Of a stretch of 64,000 bases of DNA, positions 8,213 through 17,134 are shown one piece after another. The stretch's first letter is position 1. Each line of letters begins with the position of its first letter. The DNA lies in NCBI GenBank assembly GCA_024403135.1, contig JAKSSK010000002.1, positions 18,632 to 82,631 of the forward strand. Reading direction: 5' to 3'. Both the position numbers and the translations under genes were made by a program. The notes under the pieces were generated by a model. The model did no database searches. It worked only from the letters and a program-made list of their open reading frames with translations, and was not told the DNA's origin. Source of the DNA: Clostridia bacterium (GTDB taxonomy: Bacteria; Bacillota; Clostridia; Peptostreptococcales; Anaerovoracaceae).

Positions 8213-8979
8213 CTATTCTTCCTATTAGAAATTATGTTTGCTGTCACTAGAATTATTAGTACCAGCACGAATATTACAGTGGATAAGGCGTAAAGAGTCG
8301 GTCTAACCCCTACCTTAACTTGGCTGTAGATTAAAGTGGATATGGTATTTATGCCTGCGCCCCTTGTAAAGTGGGTTACTACGAAGTCGTCCACCGACAT
8401 GGTGAAGGCAAGTAGAAAGCCCGATACCACTCCTGGCATAAGGTCAGGAAGCATTACCTTGAAGAAGGCGTAAGGCTTTGATGCTCCTAGATCCAGTGCC
8501 GCCTCGTAGGTGCTGCTTGAAAGCTGCCTATACTTGGGCAGTATGGAAAGTATCACGTACGGTATGCAGAATGTGATGTGTGAAAACAGCACTGTCTCAT
8601 ACTTTAAGGATATTCCAAACATCAGGAAGGTAAGCATCAGGGAAATACCTATTACTATGTCCGCATTAAGAAGCGGAATATTGTTTAGTCCAAGCATGAT
8701 GTTCTTTGACCTATTTGACATGGCCTGAATGCCAATGCAGGCAAGTAGACCAATGATGGTCGCAACTACCGCAGCGGTTATGGCTATCATGAAGGTGTTG
8801 TAAAGAGCATCGACTATCATGCGGCTCTTGAACATTTCCTCGTACCAGTGAAGGGAAAAGCCTGTCCATGCTGCCATGGATCTTCCCTCGTTAAAGGATA
8901 GGACCATTAAAGTTCCTATTGGAAGGTATAGGAAAAGAAGGACTAAGCCAATATATATTCCTTTTAATCCTTTTCTCAT
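8209..8979 (-). CDS. potC: spermidine/putrescine ABC transporter permease
   Basis: 256 residues with six membrane segments and the ABC permease EAA loop (EAALDLGASKPYAFFKVMLPDLMPG). The start LKGIYIGLVLLFLYLPIGTLMVLSFN is typical of PotC. It pairs with PotB to form the channel. It overlaps potB by 4 bases and potD by 4 bases, with GGAGG upstream of its start. Confidence 0.93.
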   Translation of the reverse strand: MRKGLKGIYIGLVLLFLYLPIGTLMVLSFNEGRSMAAWTGFSLHWYEEMFKSRMIVDALYNTFMIAITAAVVATIIGLLACIGIQAMSNRSKNIMLGLNNIPLLNADIVIGISLMLTFLMFGISLKYETVLFSHITFCIPYVILSILPKYRQLSSSTYEAALDLGASKPYAFFKVMLPDLMPGVVSGFLLAFTMSVDDFVVTHFTRGAGINTISTLIYSQVKVGVRPTLYALSTVIFVLVLIILVTANIISNRKNR

Positions 8980-9791
8980 AATAGGCCTCCTTCCCCGTTC
9001 TTATCGAACTTGGCTATAAAGGCCATACTGATAACTATGAATATCATCATGACTAGGGATAGGCCCGCACCAAGGTTCCAGTTGTTGGTTACGGTGAATT
9101 CCTGCTCGATAATATTGCCTATTAAATTGATCTTTCCTCCGCCTAGCATGTTGGAAATTACAAAGGTTGTAAGGGATGGTACGAATACCATGGTTACACC
9201 AGAAACTATTCCAGGCACGCTAAGAGGAAGGATTACCTTGCTTAGAACCTTTAGCTTCGAAGCTCCCAGGTCGTAAGCCGCCTCTATCACGCTTTTATCC
9301 ATCTTAGAAAGCACGTTATATATTGGAAGCACCATAAACGGTAGGAAGTCGTAGACCATGCCTAGCACTACCGCATACGGTGTGTTCATTATCTCCACAA
9401 ATGGTATTCCCATGAAGTCCATCAGGCTGTTGAACAGGCCATTTCTTTCAAGCATGGTCTGCCAAGCCATAGTCCTCAGTAGGAAGTTCATCCACATAGG
9501 GATGATGAATATGAAGATTATGAAGCCCTTTTCTCCCAGCTTGCTATCCCTTAGAATCAGGCCTAAAGGATAGGCTATTAGAAAGCATATTATGGTACTT
9601 ACTGCAGCAAGAATCAGTGAAAGCTCCAGGGCCTTCAGGTGGTCTGGCTCAAATATGGCTAGCAGGTTTTCAAAGGTGAAGCCTCCCAGCTCATCTGTAA
9701 GTCCATAATATCCAATAGCGCACAGCGGTATGATGGTTCCAATTAGGATCATTACCATGAAAGGCGATGCTAACAGTTTTCTTTTATACAT
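8976..9791 (-). CDS. potB: spermidine/putrescine ABC transporter permease
   Basis: 271 residues, six membrane segments, EAA loop [25 protein letters not shown], and the [12 protein letters not shown] stretch typical of PotB. It is the partner permease of PotC. Its start overlaps the end of potA by 8 bases, so the whole cluster is one tightly coupled transcript. Confidence 0.93.
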   Translation of the reverse strand: MYKRKLLASPFMVMILIGTIIPLCAIGYYGLTDELGGFTFENLLAIFEPDHLKALELSLILAAVSTIICFLIAYPLGLILRDSKLGEKGFIIFIFIIPMWMNFLLRTMAWQTMLERNGLFNSLMDFMGIPFVEIMNTPYAVVLGMVYDFLPFMVLPIYNVLSKMDKSVIEAAYDLGASKLKVLSKVILPLSVPGIVSGVTMVFVPSLTTFVISNMLGGGKINLIGNIIEQEFTVTNNWNLGAGLSLVMMIFIVISMAFIAKFDKNGEGGLL

Positions 9792-10857
9792 CTAGCGCTA
9801 TTGCCTCCTCGTCGTGGGACTTAGGTTTATGCATTATCTGAATGTTATCTGGGTCCACCCTCATGCTAACCTTACTTCCTACAGGAAAGCTCTTTGTTGA
9901 CTGAACTAGCCACTCAAAGCCACCTGCTAAAACTTCCATCTCGTAGTGAACCCCGATGAATACGTTGTGAATTACCTCTCCATCCATGATGCCCTTTCCA
10001 GGCTTTGAAAGAATGATGTCCTCAGGCCTAATTACAACGTCAACAGGTTTGTTCTTTCCGAAGCCCTCATCGACACAGTCGAAGATGGTGCCGCAGATCT
10101 TTACAACCCTATCCTGCACCATGATGCCGTCTACTATGTTGCTATCTCCGATGAAGTCAGCAACAAAGGCGTTTTCAGGCTCGTTATATATCTCCTCAGG
10201 AGAACCCATCTGCTGTATACGTCCGTCGTTCATTACAACTACCTTGTCGGACATGGTCAGGGCTTCTTCCTGGTCGTGGGTAACATATATGAAGGTGATG
10301 CCTAGCTCGTTCTTTAGGCGAATAAGCTCGTACTGCATCTCCTGTCTAAGCTTTAGATCAAGTGCCCCAAGAGGCTCGTCAAGAAGCAGCACCTTTGGCT
10401 CGTTAACTATGGCTCTTGCCATTGCTATACGCTGCTGCTGGCCTCCTGAAAGGGAGTCAATCTTTCGCTTCTCGTAGCCTTCCAGGTTTACAAGCTTAAG
10501 GGCGTACTTCACCTTGTCCTTGATGTACGCGTCGCTCTTCTTGCTCACCTTTAGTCCAAAGGCGATGTTCTCCTCTATGGACATGTGTGGGAAAAGGGCA
10601 TACTTTTGAAACACCGTGTTTATGTGCCTCTTGTTAGGCGGAACCTGGGTGATGTCCCTTCCTTCGAAGATCACCTTTCCGCTATCTGGGGTTTCAAAGC
10701 CTCCAACTATTCGAAGTGTTGTAGTCTTTCCGCAGCCCGATGGGCCAAGAAGAGTGATGAACTCGTTTTCATTTACTGTTAAGTTGAAATTATCTAAAAC
10801 CAGATTGTCTCCAAATGCCTTGGAGATGTTCTCCAGTCTAATTAGCTCCTTTGCCAT
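9784..10857 (-). CDS. potA: spermidine/putrescine ABC transporter ATPase
   Basis: 357 residues. ABC domain with Walker [10 protein letters not shown], signature LSGGQQQR, Walker [12 protein letters not shown] and the switch His in [11 protein letters not shown]-terminal TOBE-like domain (about residues 250-345) is of the type that regulates such importers. It powers polyamine uptake on the cytoplasmic face. A strong ribosome site (AGAGGAGG) lies 11 bases after the regulator gene. Confidence 0.94.
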   Translation of the reverse strand: MAKELIRLENISKAFGDNLVLDNFNLTVNENEFITLLGPSGCGKTTTLRIVGGFETPDSGKVIFEGRDITQVPPNKRHINTVFQKYALFPHMSIEENIAFGLKVSKKSDAYIKDKVKYALKLVNLEGYEKRKIDSLSGGQQQRIAMARAIVNEPKVLLLDEPLGALDLKLRQEMQYELIRLKNELGITFIYVTHDQEEALTMSDKVVVMNDGRIQQMGSPEEIYNEPENAFVADFIGDSNIVDGIMVQDRVVKICGTIFDCVDEGFGKNKPVDVVIRPEDIILSKPGKGIMDGEVIHNVFIGVHYEMEVLAGGFEWLVQSTKSFPVGSKVSMRVDPDNIQIMHKPKSHDEEAIALDV

Positions 10858-10868
10858 TTCGTCCTCCT

Positions 10869-11405
10869 CTAAAAGCTTGGTGGAGTGCTAACCCATATTA
10901 TTTCAGCCCCTGTCTTTGAGAAGATGTAGTGGGACTTGTCTGGTGTGTAGTAGAATGAATCACCGGCCTTAGCCTGGTACTTTTCCTTACCTAATACGAT
11001 GGTAATCTTTCCCTTAAGAACGTATCCGAATTCTTCCCCCTCGTGAGGATTGTCTGGATAGGTCCTTCCACCTGCTTCAAGCTTTAGGCGAATAGGCTCC
11101 ATCATGTTCTTTTGAGCGTTAGGAATAATCCACTCTATTGTATTTTGGCTTTCTGCATCTACCTTTTCGAAGTAGTCCTGGTCTGTAAAGACTATCTGCT
11201 CGTGCTCCTTCTCCTCTAGGAAGAATTCGCTTACGGTAGTTCCTAGGCACTGCAGTATGTCTTCAAGGGTTGAAATTGATGGAGATGTCAGGTCTCTCTC
11301 AAGCTGTGAAATGAAGCCCTTGGAAAGCTCTGATCTATCCGCCAGTTCCTCCTGTGTTAAGCCATTTAAAGTTCTAAGTTCCTTTATCTTACTTCCAATA
11401 TCCAT
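10869..11405 (-). CDS. XRE-cupin transcriptional regulator of the pot operon (PuuR-like)
   Basis: 178 residues. An N-terminal Cro/C1 helix-turn-helix (about 6-60, [23 protein letters not shown]) is followed by a cupin domain (about 105-175, [19 protein letters not shown]). Regulators of this build often sense polyamines and repress uptake or breakdown genes; PuuR of Escherichia coli is the model. First gene of the pot operon. A perfect 9-bp dyad between its promoter and start (11432-11454) is the probable autorepression site. Sensing of polyamine is inferred from context. Confidence 0.88.
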   Translation of the reverse strand: MDIGSKIKELRTLNGLTQEELADRSELSKGFISQLERDLTSPSISTLEDILQCLGTTVSEFFLEEKEHEQIVFTDQDYFEKVDAESQNTIEWIIPNAQKNMMEPIRLKLEAGGRTYPDNPHEGEEFGYVLKGKITIVLGKEKYQAKAGDSFYYTPDKSHYIFSKTGAEIIWVSTPPSF

Positions 11406-11431
11406 ATGTGAATTAATCCTTTCTTAAACTT

Positions 11432-11454
11432 CTTGTTTAGTATTTCTAAACAAG
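11432..11454. promoter_or_regulatory. operator of the pot operon
   Basis: Perfect inverted repeat CTTGTTTAG-TATTT-CTAAACAAG (9-bp arms, 5-base spacer). It lies just downstream of the expected transcription start and about 27 bases before the regulator start codon, a typical repressor site. Confidence 0.75.
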
Positions 11455-11465
11455 GGACGTGTTTA

Positions 11466-11494
11466 ATTATACTAAATTTTATGTTTACAGTCAA
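11466..11494 (-). promoter_or_regulatory. promoter of the pot operon
   Basis: On the minus strand: TTGACT (11489-11494), 17-base spacer, TATAAT (11466-11471). Confidence 0.85.
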
Positions 11495-11723
11495 TATGTT
11501 TGCGTTGCAAGATTTTGTGGTGTGTTTCATAAAAACGTGTGCTTCAAATCTACGTTTTGACGGGTATTTTCTGAGGGGTTTTCAAAAACTCGTCTGGATT
11601 TAGAAAATATGCCATATTTTTAGTCTTCCAAACGCGTTTTTGAAAATGTGGAAAGGTAAACACGTAGAAACGTTGGATTAGAACATAGGAATTTTCAATT
11701 CAGCCGTAGAAACCTTGCGGCGC
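11495..11723. other. gene-free stretch with a long inverted repeat
   Basis: No convincing reading frame is present. Arms TTTTCAAAAAC (11579-11589) and GTTTTTGAAAA (11636-11646) are perfectly complementary and enclose a second hairpin, AAAATATG / CATATTTT (11604-11620). The rest is AT-rich with repeated CGTTT and ACGT words. It may be an untranslated RNA or an old insertion remnant; nothing more can be supported. Confidence 0.4.
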
Positions 11724-11753
11724 AATAAAAAATGTAGGCCAAATGGCCTACAT
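11724..11753 (-). terminator. terminator of the cobalamin ECF operon
   Basis: ATGTAGGCC / GGCCTACAT stem with a 4-base loop and a T-rich tail (TTTTTTATT) on the minus strand. It overlaps the stop codon of the S-component gene. Confidence 0.88.
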
Positions 11754-12677
11754 ATATATTCCGTATTTAATTTTAACCCTCTCTATCTTCCTTATCATTG
11801 GATTTCCCACTATGAACATACATATTGAGGCTAATACCGCGTGGGTTAAGTCGTATGGGAAGCCTGAGATGTACAGGGCTCTAATGGTGTTAAAGCTTAG
11901 GTCATAGCCGCCAGGTATTCCGCTGGAATAGATCAGCATTGCGAAGTTCATAATTCCCCCATAGATGATCATGGTTCCTAAGAAGCAGAACACCGTAAGG
12001 GTTATGTCGTCGCATGGCAGCCTCTTCCTCTGGAGAAGGGCTCCAAGAAGTATGCCTATAGCTCCTGCCAGGTATACCCTCCAGCCTAGGAAGGTTCCAT
12101 CATCTCCTGGCACGAATAGGTATGTTATATATGCTAACGCTTCCACGAAGATTACCGCTACGATTGGGCCAAACACTGCCTTGAAGGTTCTAGACTTTGC
12201 CATCTCTGTCTTGGTCTTTACTCCTAGCTTTAGCATGTCCTTGCTTATCTTGTTAAAGCACATTCCTGCTAAGAAGCCCAGCAGACCCCAGCAAAACATC
12301 TGCCACGGTGTCCAAGGTCCCTGCCCTTCGTAGAAGTTTAAGATGAACCTGGAGATTGAGCCTACCAGGAATCCCGCTTCAGGTCCTAGGGCTACCCCTG
12401 ACACTATTACCAGTGCTGTACCTATCTGTATACCTCCAAACATCCTCATCAGAAGATGGCTGACTATGGTGATTGCAGATATGGTAGCTATAATTACTAT
12501 CTCTCTAGCCTTTGGCTTTCTCTTTTCAAATACCATGAAGAAAGGAACCATGGCGTAGATAACTACAAGAAGGCTCACTATCATGTACTTGGCGTTGTCA
12601 ATAAACAACACGCTTGCAGCAAGAGTAAGCGGCATTAGCACCCATACTATTAAGTTTGAAGCTAACTTTCTACTCAT
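11748..12677 (-). CDS. ECF transporter S component, probable cobalamin-specific (CbrT-like)
   Basis: 309 residues with about eight hydrophobic segments. The pattern of a small-residue-rich core (GTALVIVSGVALGPEAGFLVGSISRFILNFYEGQGPW) is that of ECF S components that bind vitamins in the membrane. It is the last gene of an operon with EcfT, a double ATPase and a cobalamin riboswitch, so B12 or a corrinoid is the expected cargo, as for CbrT of Lactobacillus. The ATG at 12677 follows GGAGG by 6 bases and overlaps the ATPase stop by 8 bases; an in-frame TTG sits just upstream. Specificity is inferred from the riboswitch, not from binding residues. Confidence 0.82.
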   Translation of the reverse strand: MSRKLASNLIVWVLMPLTLAASVLFIDNAKYMIVSLLVVIYAMVPFFMVFEKRKPKAREIVIIATISAITIVSHLLMRMFGGIQIGTALVIVSGVALGPEAGFLVGSISRFILNFYEGQGPWTPWQMFCWGLLGFLAGMCFNKISKDMLKLGVKTKTEMAKSRTFKAVFGPIVAVIFVEALAYITYLFVPGDDGTFLGWRVYLAGAIGILLGALLQRKRLPCDDITLTVFCFLGTMIIYGGIMNFAMLIYSSGIPGGYDLSFNTIRALYISGFPYDLTHAVLASICMFIVGNPMIRKIERVKIKYGIYM

Positions 12678-14358
12678 CAAGTGCCTCCACTACATCATCC
12701 CATGTTACAGCGCTTGGAAGCCACTTTCTAGCCATTCTGTTGGCGCTAGTCGTATAGAAGCTGTTTCCTGCGAAGAATGGCTTAGGTCTTCCAATAGATG
12801 CTACCTCTCCATCGAAGAACATGGCACATCTAGTTGCGTATTCTGCGCAGAACTCAATATCGTGGCTGACCATGAAGATGGTCACATCCCTATCCTGTAA
12901 CTTTTTCAATATTTCAGCTAAGGTTATCTTGAAGAATGGATCAAGTCCCTTGGTTGGCTCGTCAAGTAAAAGGACCTTCGGGTTAAGAAGGAGAATCTTG
13001 CCTAGGGCAAGTCTCTGCTGCTCACCTCCAGATAGATCGTAAGGGTGGCTTTCCCTTAGGTGCTCTATCTCCATAAGCTTCAGCATCTCGTTAACCTTTT
13101 CTTCCTTTTCAGCGTCTGTATAATCCAAGTAGTAGATGGCTTCTAAAAGCTCATCCTCTACGCATATTTCTGTAAAAAGTGCCTGTGGATTCTGAGGTAC
13201 CATAGCAATATGTCCCTTGAAAAGCTCCTGCATATTGCCTTTCTTTACCTGTATTCCATCCACAGTGATTGTGCCTTCCTGCGGGGTGCAAATACCTGCA
13301 ACTGTCTTCAAGGTTGTGCTCTTTCCTGCGCCGTTACCTCCAAGCAGGCAGAATAGCTCCCCTCTCATAACCTTTAGGTTAAGGCCTCTAAGGATTGGTT
13401 CCTTACCTCTTTCGTAGGTGAACCAAACTTCCTTCATATCTAAAGCTACCTCGCCCTTTACCTCTTCCTCTTCAAAGGTTACAGGGCCAAGTCCTCTATC
13501 TCCTAGGATTTCCTCTAGCCACAGTCTACCGTCTCTAATGGTAAGTGGCGCGTACTCTTCATTACCCTGCATGTATGGCTTCACTCCCTTTTTCCTTGAA
13601 GCTGAATATATCTTCATAACTGCAGGTAGTCCGTAGAACATTGGGTGCGGACCCTTAGCTAGGAAGTTACCGATGGTCCAAGGGCTATCGAAGGCAATTA
13701 CCTTTCCCTCATCCATTACCATAACCTTGTCTGCCATGGTGAAAAGTTCTTCCAGTCTGTGCTCAGAGATGATTACTGTTACTCCAAGCTCCCTGTTTAT
13801 TCTGTATACCACCTTTAAGAACTCTGAGGCTGCTATTGGGTCTAACTGGCTTGTAGGCTCATCTAGGATAAGCACCTTTGGCTGCATTGCCATTACTGAA
13901 GCCAGGTTAAGAAGCTGCTTTTGGCCTCCTGAAAGCTGTGATACATCCTTTCTAAACCATGTCTGGATATCGAAGAAGTTGGCCATCTCTGCCACCCTCC
14001 TCTTAATTGCCTGGTTGTCTAATCCAAGGGATTCTAGGCCAAAGGCTAGTTCGTGCCATACCTTGTCTGTAACCAGCTGGTTATCTGGATTTTGCTGTAC
14101 GAAACCGATCTGGGCTGTGCTAAGTGCATCGTCTAAATCCTCAACCTTTGTTCCTTCATACAGCACCTCACCTTCCCTATCTCCGAAAGGTGCTAGGTTC
14201 TTTTTTAACTGGCGAAGAAGAGTACTCTTTCCGCATCCGGACTTTCCGCAGATAACGACGAAGTCTGATTCTTCCACCACAAAATTGACCCCATCTAGGG
14301 CCTTCTTCTTACCGCCTGGGTATGTGAAGCTTAAATCTTTGACATCAATCGTTGCCAT
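12670..14358 (-). CDS. fused double ATPase of ECF transporter (EcfA-EcfA')
   Basis: 562 residues carrying two complete ABC ATPase domains. Domain 1 (about 1-235) has CGKSGCGKST, LSGGQKQLL and LILDEPTSQLD. Domain 2 (about 310-545) has GGNGAGKST, LSGGEQQRLALG and LLLDEPTKGLD. It fuses the two ATPase subunits that are usually separate EcfA1 and EcfA2 proteins. It energises the T/S complex on the cytoplasmic side. The start at 14358 follows AGGAG and gives the expected MATIDVKDLSFTYPGG N-terminus. It overlaps ecfT by 28 bases. Confidence 0.93.
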   Translation of the reverse strand: MATIDVKDLSFTYPGGKKKALDGVNFVVEESDFVVICGKSGCGKSTLLRQLKKNLAPFGDREGEVLYEGTKVEDLDDALSTAQIGFVQQNPDNQLVTDKVWHELAFGLESLGLDNQAIKRRVAEMANFFDIQTWFRKDVSQLSGGQKQLLNLASVMAMQPKVLILDEPTSQLDPIAASEFLKVVYRINRELGVTVIISEHRLEELFTMADKVMVMDEGKVIAFDSPWTIGNFLAKGPHPMFYGLPAVMKIYSASRKKGVKPYMQGNEEYAPLTIRDGRLWLEEILGDRGLGPVTFEEEEVKGEVALDMKEVWFTYERGKEPILRGLNLKVMRGELFCLLGGNGAGKSTTLKTVAGICTPQEGTITVDGIQVKKGNMQELFKGHIAMVPQNPQALFTEICVEDELLEAIYYLDYTDAEKEEKVNEMLKLMEIEHLRESHPYDLSGGEQQRLALGKILLLNPKVLLLDEPTKGLDPFFKITLAEILKKLQDRDVTIFMVSHDIEFCAEYATRCAMFFDGEVASIGRPKPFFAGNSFYTTSANRMARKWLPSAVTWDDVVEALDE

Positions 14359-15236
14359 CTCTTCTCTCCTAAAATATCTAAAACTATTGGTATTAACATT
14401 AGTGCGCTGTAGCACATAAGGGTTAGAAGCCTGATCATGCTAAACTCTGGCATGGTCACTTTAGGATAGTACTCAATGTTTGTATATCCTAGTACGCATC
14501 CTACGCTTGCCAAAACTCCAAAGAAGCATATTGCAGCTAGCAGCGTCTTGTCCTCTGCTGAAAGCTTGAACAGGTGAAAGCTGGTTCTATGTGGCAGGCC
14601 GTATCCCCTTGCTTCCATTGAATCCGATGTCTCTATGGATGCTTCTAGGGACCAGGAAATTAGAATTGAAATCTCCTTAGTTAGCTGCCTTATCCTGTGC
14701 ATCAGCTTACCTTCATTGCTCCTTCCCATACACTGCTGGCCCATCCTGATCTCCTTGAATCTTTCCTTTAGAAGTGGAATGAATCTGAAGATCATGGATA
14801 GTGTAAGCCCTAGCACTGGGGCTATCTTACCGAACATATATATTAGCTTATCTGAGCTCATTATCTCATTGAACGAAACAAACCACACGATAATCCCCGT
14901 AAACAAAGCCGCTGTCGCTATACCAAATACAAAGGCCTCTAGGGTTATCCTGTTGTTGTGTATAAAGAAAAGCACTGTCTGTCCGTTGTGGGTAAAGAAT
15001 GTGTTTACCACCACTGTAAACAGCAGCACTGGCAGTGCGAAGAACAGGTTTGTCCTATGCACCTTTCTACCTTTCAGTAAAGCAGAATAAGCCCAGGCAA
15101 AAATTAATGCCAGGGCTAAAATGTATGGATCCATGGAGAACATTAGGACCCCAATTACAAATCCATAGAATATTAAGTTGACCAGTGGGTGAGCCTGCTT
15201 AAATCTTGAGTCCTCACCTATGCCATCTTTAAACAT
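14331..15236 (-). CDS. ecfT: ECF transporter transmembrane T component
   Basis: 301 residues with about six membrane segments and the family coupling helices: RFIPLLKERFKEIRMGQQ and DSMEARGYGL (the Ala-Arg-Gly motif that contacts the ATPases). It couples ATP hydrolysis to toppling of the S component. The start follows the upstream stop directly (TAAATG), so translation is coupled. It is the first transporter gene after the two extracytoplasmic proteins of the operon. Confidence 0.93.
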   Translation of the reverse strand: MFKDGIGEDSRFKQAHPLVNLIFYGFVIGVLMFSMDPYILALALIFAWAYSALLKGRKVHRTNLFFALPVLLFTVVVNTFFTHNGQTVLFFIHNNRITLEAFVFGIATAALFTGIIVWFVSFNEIMSSDKLIYMFGKIAPVLGLTLSMIFRFIPLLKERFKEIRMGQQCMGRSNEGKLMHRIRQLTKEISILISWSLEASIETSDSMEARGYGLPHRTSFHLFKLSAEDKTLLAAICFFGVLASVGCVLGYTNIEYYPKVTMPEFSMIRLLTLMCYSALMLIPIVLDILGEKRWQRLMSKI

Positions 15237-16301
15237 TTACTTTACCTTTTTAACTGCGCTTACCTTTCCATATACCTTCTTGCCATCTACTAGTACATAT
15301 GGCTTTACCTTGGCATACAGGGCTTTGGATTTAGTAGATATGGTAAGCTTTTTTGCGCTTACGCTCTTCTTACCTTTAGTGAATTTCTTATCCTTTGCTA
15401 GCATCAGGGTGTATCCAGATGCCTTTACTCTCTTTCCGTCTACCCTTACGTAGGTTGTTCTAACCTTGCAGGTTATCTTGCCGTCCTTCTTTGTTACTGA
15501 CTTGATCTTTGCCTTTTCTGCTCCACCTTCTAGGTACATTCCTAGTGCGTAGAATCCTTGGACTGTAGCAAGGCCATCAATATTTCCATCTTTAATGTGC
15601 TTAAAGCCTACTGGTGTGTAAAACTCCATCAGCTGGTTTATTGCTTTATCTTCCTTAACTCCCCACTTCTTAAATGCGAAGGCTACCTGGGCTGCGCTCT
15701 CTGCGTTTACTGCCCCATATGATGAAAAACTCTTGCAATCCTTAAGTAGATCAAGTGCTCTATCGCATACCTTCTTTACCTTTTCGTCATTTCTAAATGG
15801 GTAAAGGGCGCATAGAACCATGGCTGTCATGTCCACGTCGTACTTTTCGGCACTACTTGAGAAGTTAAAGCCGCCGTCTTTCTTCTCAATACCTAGAAGG
15901 TAATCTACGTACCTATCCTCTACCTTATCCTTTACTCCGTAAAAGTCTAGGGCCATAAGTGCCCACACAGGTCCGTTCATTCCCTGGCTTTTGATGAAGT
16001 CGTAGTCTAAAAGCTTATCTACATACTTCGATGCATCCTGGCCTACTGCGCTAAGGGCAAGGACTGTCCTTGCGTAGTCTGTAGGGTTCTTTACGGATAT
16101 GTTTGCCTTAAAGCTTTTGATGGTGCTAGCCTTAACGTCGTATCCGCCTAGGCCCATTCCGTAGATTATCCAGTCTCCTGCGTTATCTTCATACTTCTTG
16201 GCAATCTTTGTATATGCGTCACTCTTGGTTATTGCAAAGCTTGTAAGGGTCATTGAAAACACTAAGCTTACTGCAACTAAGATGGATATTATCTTCTTCA
16301 T
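15237..16301 (-). CDS. secreted alpha/alpha-toroid protein, transcobalamin N-domain-like
   Basis: 354 residues. A signal peptide (about 1-28) is followed by a helical repeat region (about 30-265) of the terpene-cyclase/prenyltransferase toroid type. It has repeated pairs of helices and short motifs such as LLGIEKKDGGFNFSS, MTAMVLCALYPF and ATVQGFYALGMYL. A lysine-rich beta C-domain (about 268-354) ends it. The alpha6/alpha6 barrel is also the N-terminal domain of animal intrinsic factor and transcobalamin. The preceding gene encodes the other half of such proteins and the operon has a cobalamin riboswitch, so a role in extracellular corrinoid binding is inferred. ATG at 16301 follows GGGGAGG and overlaps the upstream stop by one base (TAATG). 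Confidence 0.75.
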   Translation of the reverse strand: MKKIISILVAVSLVFSMTLTSFAITKSDAYTKIAKKYEDNAGDWIIYGMGLGGYDVKASTIKSFKANISVKNPTDYARTVLALSAVGQDASKYVDKLLDYDFIKSQGMNGPVWALMALDFYGVKDKVEDRYVDYLLGIEKKDGGFNFSSSAEKYDVDMTAMVLCALYPFRNDEKVKKVCDRALDLLKDCKSFSSYGAVNAESAAQVAFAFKKWGVKEDKAINQLMEFYTPVGFKHIKDGNIDGLATVQGFYALGMYLEGGAEKAKIKSVTKKDGKITCKVRTTYVRVDGKRVKASGYTLMLAKDKKFTKGKKSVSAKKLTISTKSKALYAKVKPYVLVDGKKVYGKVSAVKKVK

Positions 16302-16912
16302 TACATTTCCTCCCCAGTACATGTATACTTCCAGACTATTACGTCTCCGTCATGTAGATAGTACGATGAGCAGCCGTAATTTGGAGACCAGCCGTTTACC
16401 GTATATATCCAGCCGGACATGTCTCCGTAGTCGAACTCGTAGATATATTGTATGCCCTCTACGTAGTAGGACTCGAACATCTGCTGGTATCTGTACTCTA
16501 TCTGGATATCGTTATTCCTACACAGTGTATTAAGTGCATCAAACACCGTGTTTTCAGTGGTGCCTGTGTAGGTTGTTGGGGCAAGTATTACTTCGCCTTC
16601 CTTACCTGGCACTTCATCACATCTAATTTCAAGGGTAACGGTAACCTTCTGTGCTTCCTTTGGCTTTAGCTTCACGTTACCTTCGTTTGATGCTGTAGGA
16701 TCCTTTGAATTATCTATCTTAACCTCTTTAGGGGTTACTTCCTCTTTTTCTACCTTCACCTTTTCCTGTTTAGGTGCTTCGTTTGGAAGCTTAGCGTCCT
16801 TTGGCTCTATGGTTGAAAGACTAGCAGCTACCATTCCTAAAACTGCAAGGCCAACCACAACAAGGGCTATCTTCCTCTTCCTATTTGTCTTTAGTTTTTC
16901 CTTGATTCCCAT
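16301..16912 (-). CDS. membrane-anchored DUF4430 (transcobalamin C-domain-like) protein
   Basis: 203 residues. A basic N-terminus and one hydrophobic anchor (about 13-32) are followed by a Lys/Glu/Pro-rich linker (about 35-85) and a DUF4430 domain (about 90-203). The domain shows NTVFDALNTLC, YYVEGIQYIYEFD, SGWIYTVNG and the closing DGDVIVWKYT. DUF4430 is the small beta domain that caps B12 in intrinsic factor and transcobalamin. Its place directly behind a cobalamin riboswitch supports corrinoid capture at the outer face of the membrane. ATG at 16912 directly follows the terminator T run and has no Shine-Dalgarno site, which is odd. The longer frame upstream would lie inside the riboswitch and is rejected. 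Confidence 0.85.
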   Translation of the reverse strand: MGIKEKLKTNRKRKIALVVVGLAVLGMVAASLSTIEPKDAKLPNEAPKQEKVKVEKEEVTPKEVKIDNSKDPTASNEGNVKLKPKEAQKVTVTLEIRCDEVPGKEGEVILAPTTYTGTTENTVFDALNTLCRNNDIQIEYRYQQMFESYYVEGIQYIYEFDYGDMSGWIYTVNGWSPNYGCSSYYLHDGDVIVWKYTCTGEEM

Positions 16913-16948
16913 AAAAAAATTAAAAGGACTGTGGATAAACCACAGTCC
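16913..16948 (-). terminator. riboswitch expression-platform terminator
   Basis: On the minus strand, GGACTGTGG / CCACAGTCC stem with a 5-base loop, then TTTTAATTTTTTT ending at the ATG. The 5' arm GGACT can instead pair with AGTCC inside the aptamer, a simple basis for switching. Confidence 0.85.
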
Positions 16949-17002
16949 GTATTTACTGATCTTGAGATATAACGTTTCATCGACGTAACTCATCTAATAT
17001 AT

Positions 17003-17092
17003 GCATGTATCTGGCTACAGGACTAACCCTTCACAGTGGCGGGACCGCAGAGGATTTTCACCTCTTTCCATCACATATATCTAGTATTTAAT
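17003..17092 (-). ncRNA. cobalamin riboswitch aptamer 1
   Basis: On the minus strand the order of conserved blocks fits the cobalamin riboswitch: GAGGTGAAAATCCTC, GCGGTCCCGCCACTGTGA, then TAGCCAGATACATGC. The ends can pair (ATATATG with CATATAT). It lies between a good promoter and a terminator in front of the DUF4430-toroid-ECF operon. Binding of B12 should favour termination. Confidence 0.9.
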
Positions 17093-17101
17093 TACTCGAT
17101 T

Positions 17102-17130
17102 ATTTTATCACAAAACCCCTAATTGTGCAA
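17102..17130 (-). promoter_or_regulatory. promoter of the cobalamin ECF operon
   Basis: On the minus strand: TTGCAC (17125-17130), 17-base spacer, TAAAAT (17102-17107) with an upstream TG. Confidence 0.75.
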
Positions 17131-17134
17131 ATAC

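Noticed and set aside
11495-11723. Known riboswitch or 6S RNA in the gene-free stretch
   Set aside because: No conserved block of a known class was found; kept only as an unassigned structure.
13673-14419. 248-residue plus-strand frame opposite the ECF ATPase
   Set aside because: Shadow of a clear two-domain ATPase on the minus strand; Ser-rich and without a ribosome site.
16913-16993. N-terminal extension of the DUF4430 frame to 16993
   Set aside because: It lies inside the riboswitch expression platform and encodes no signal-like sequence; ATG 16912 gives a normal anchor.
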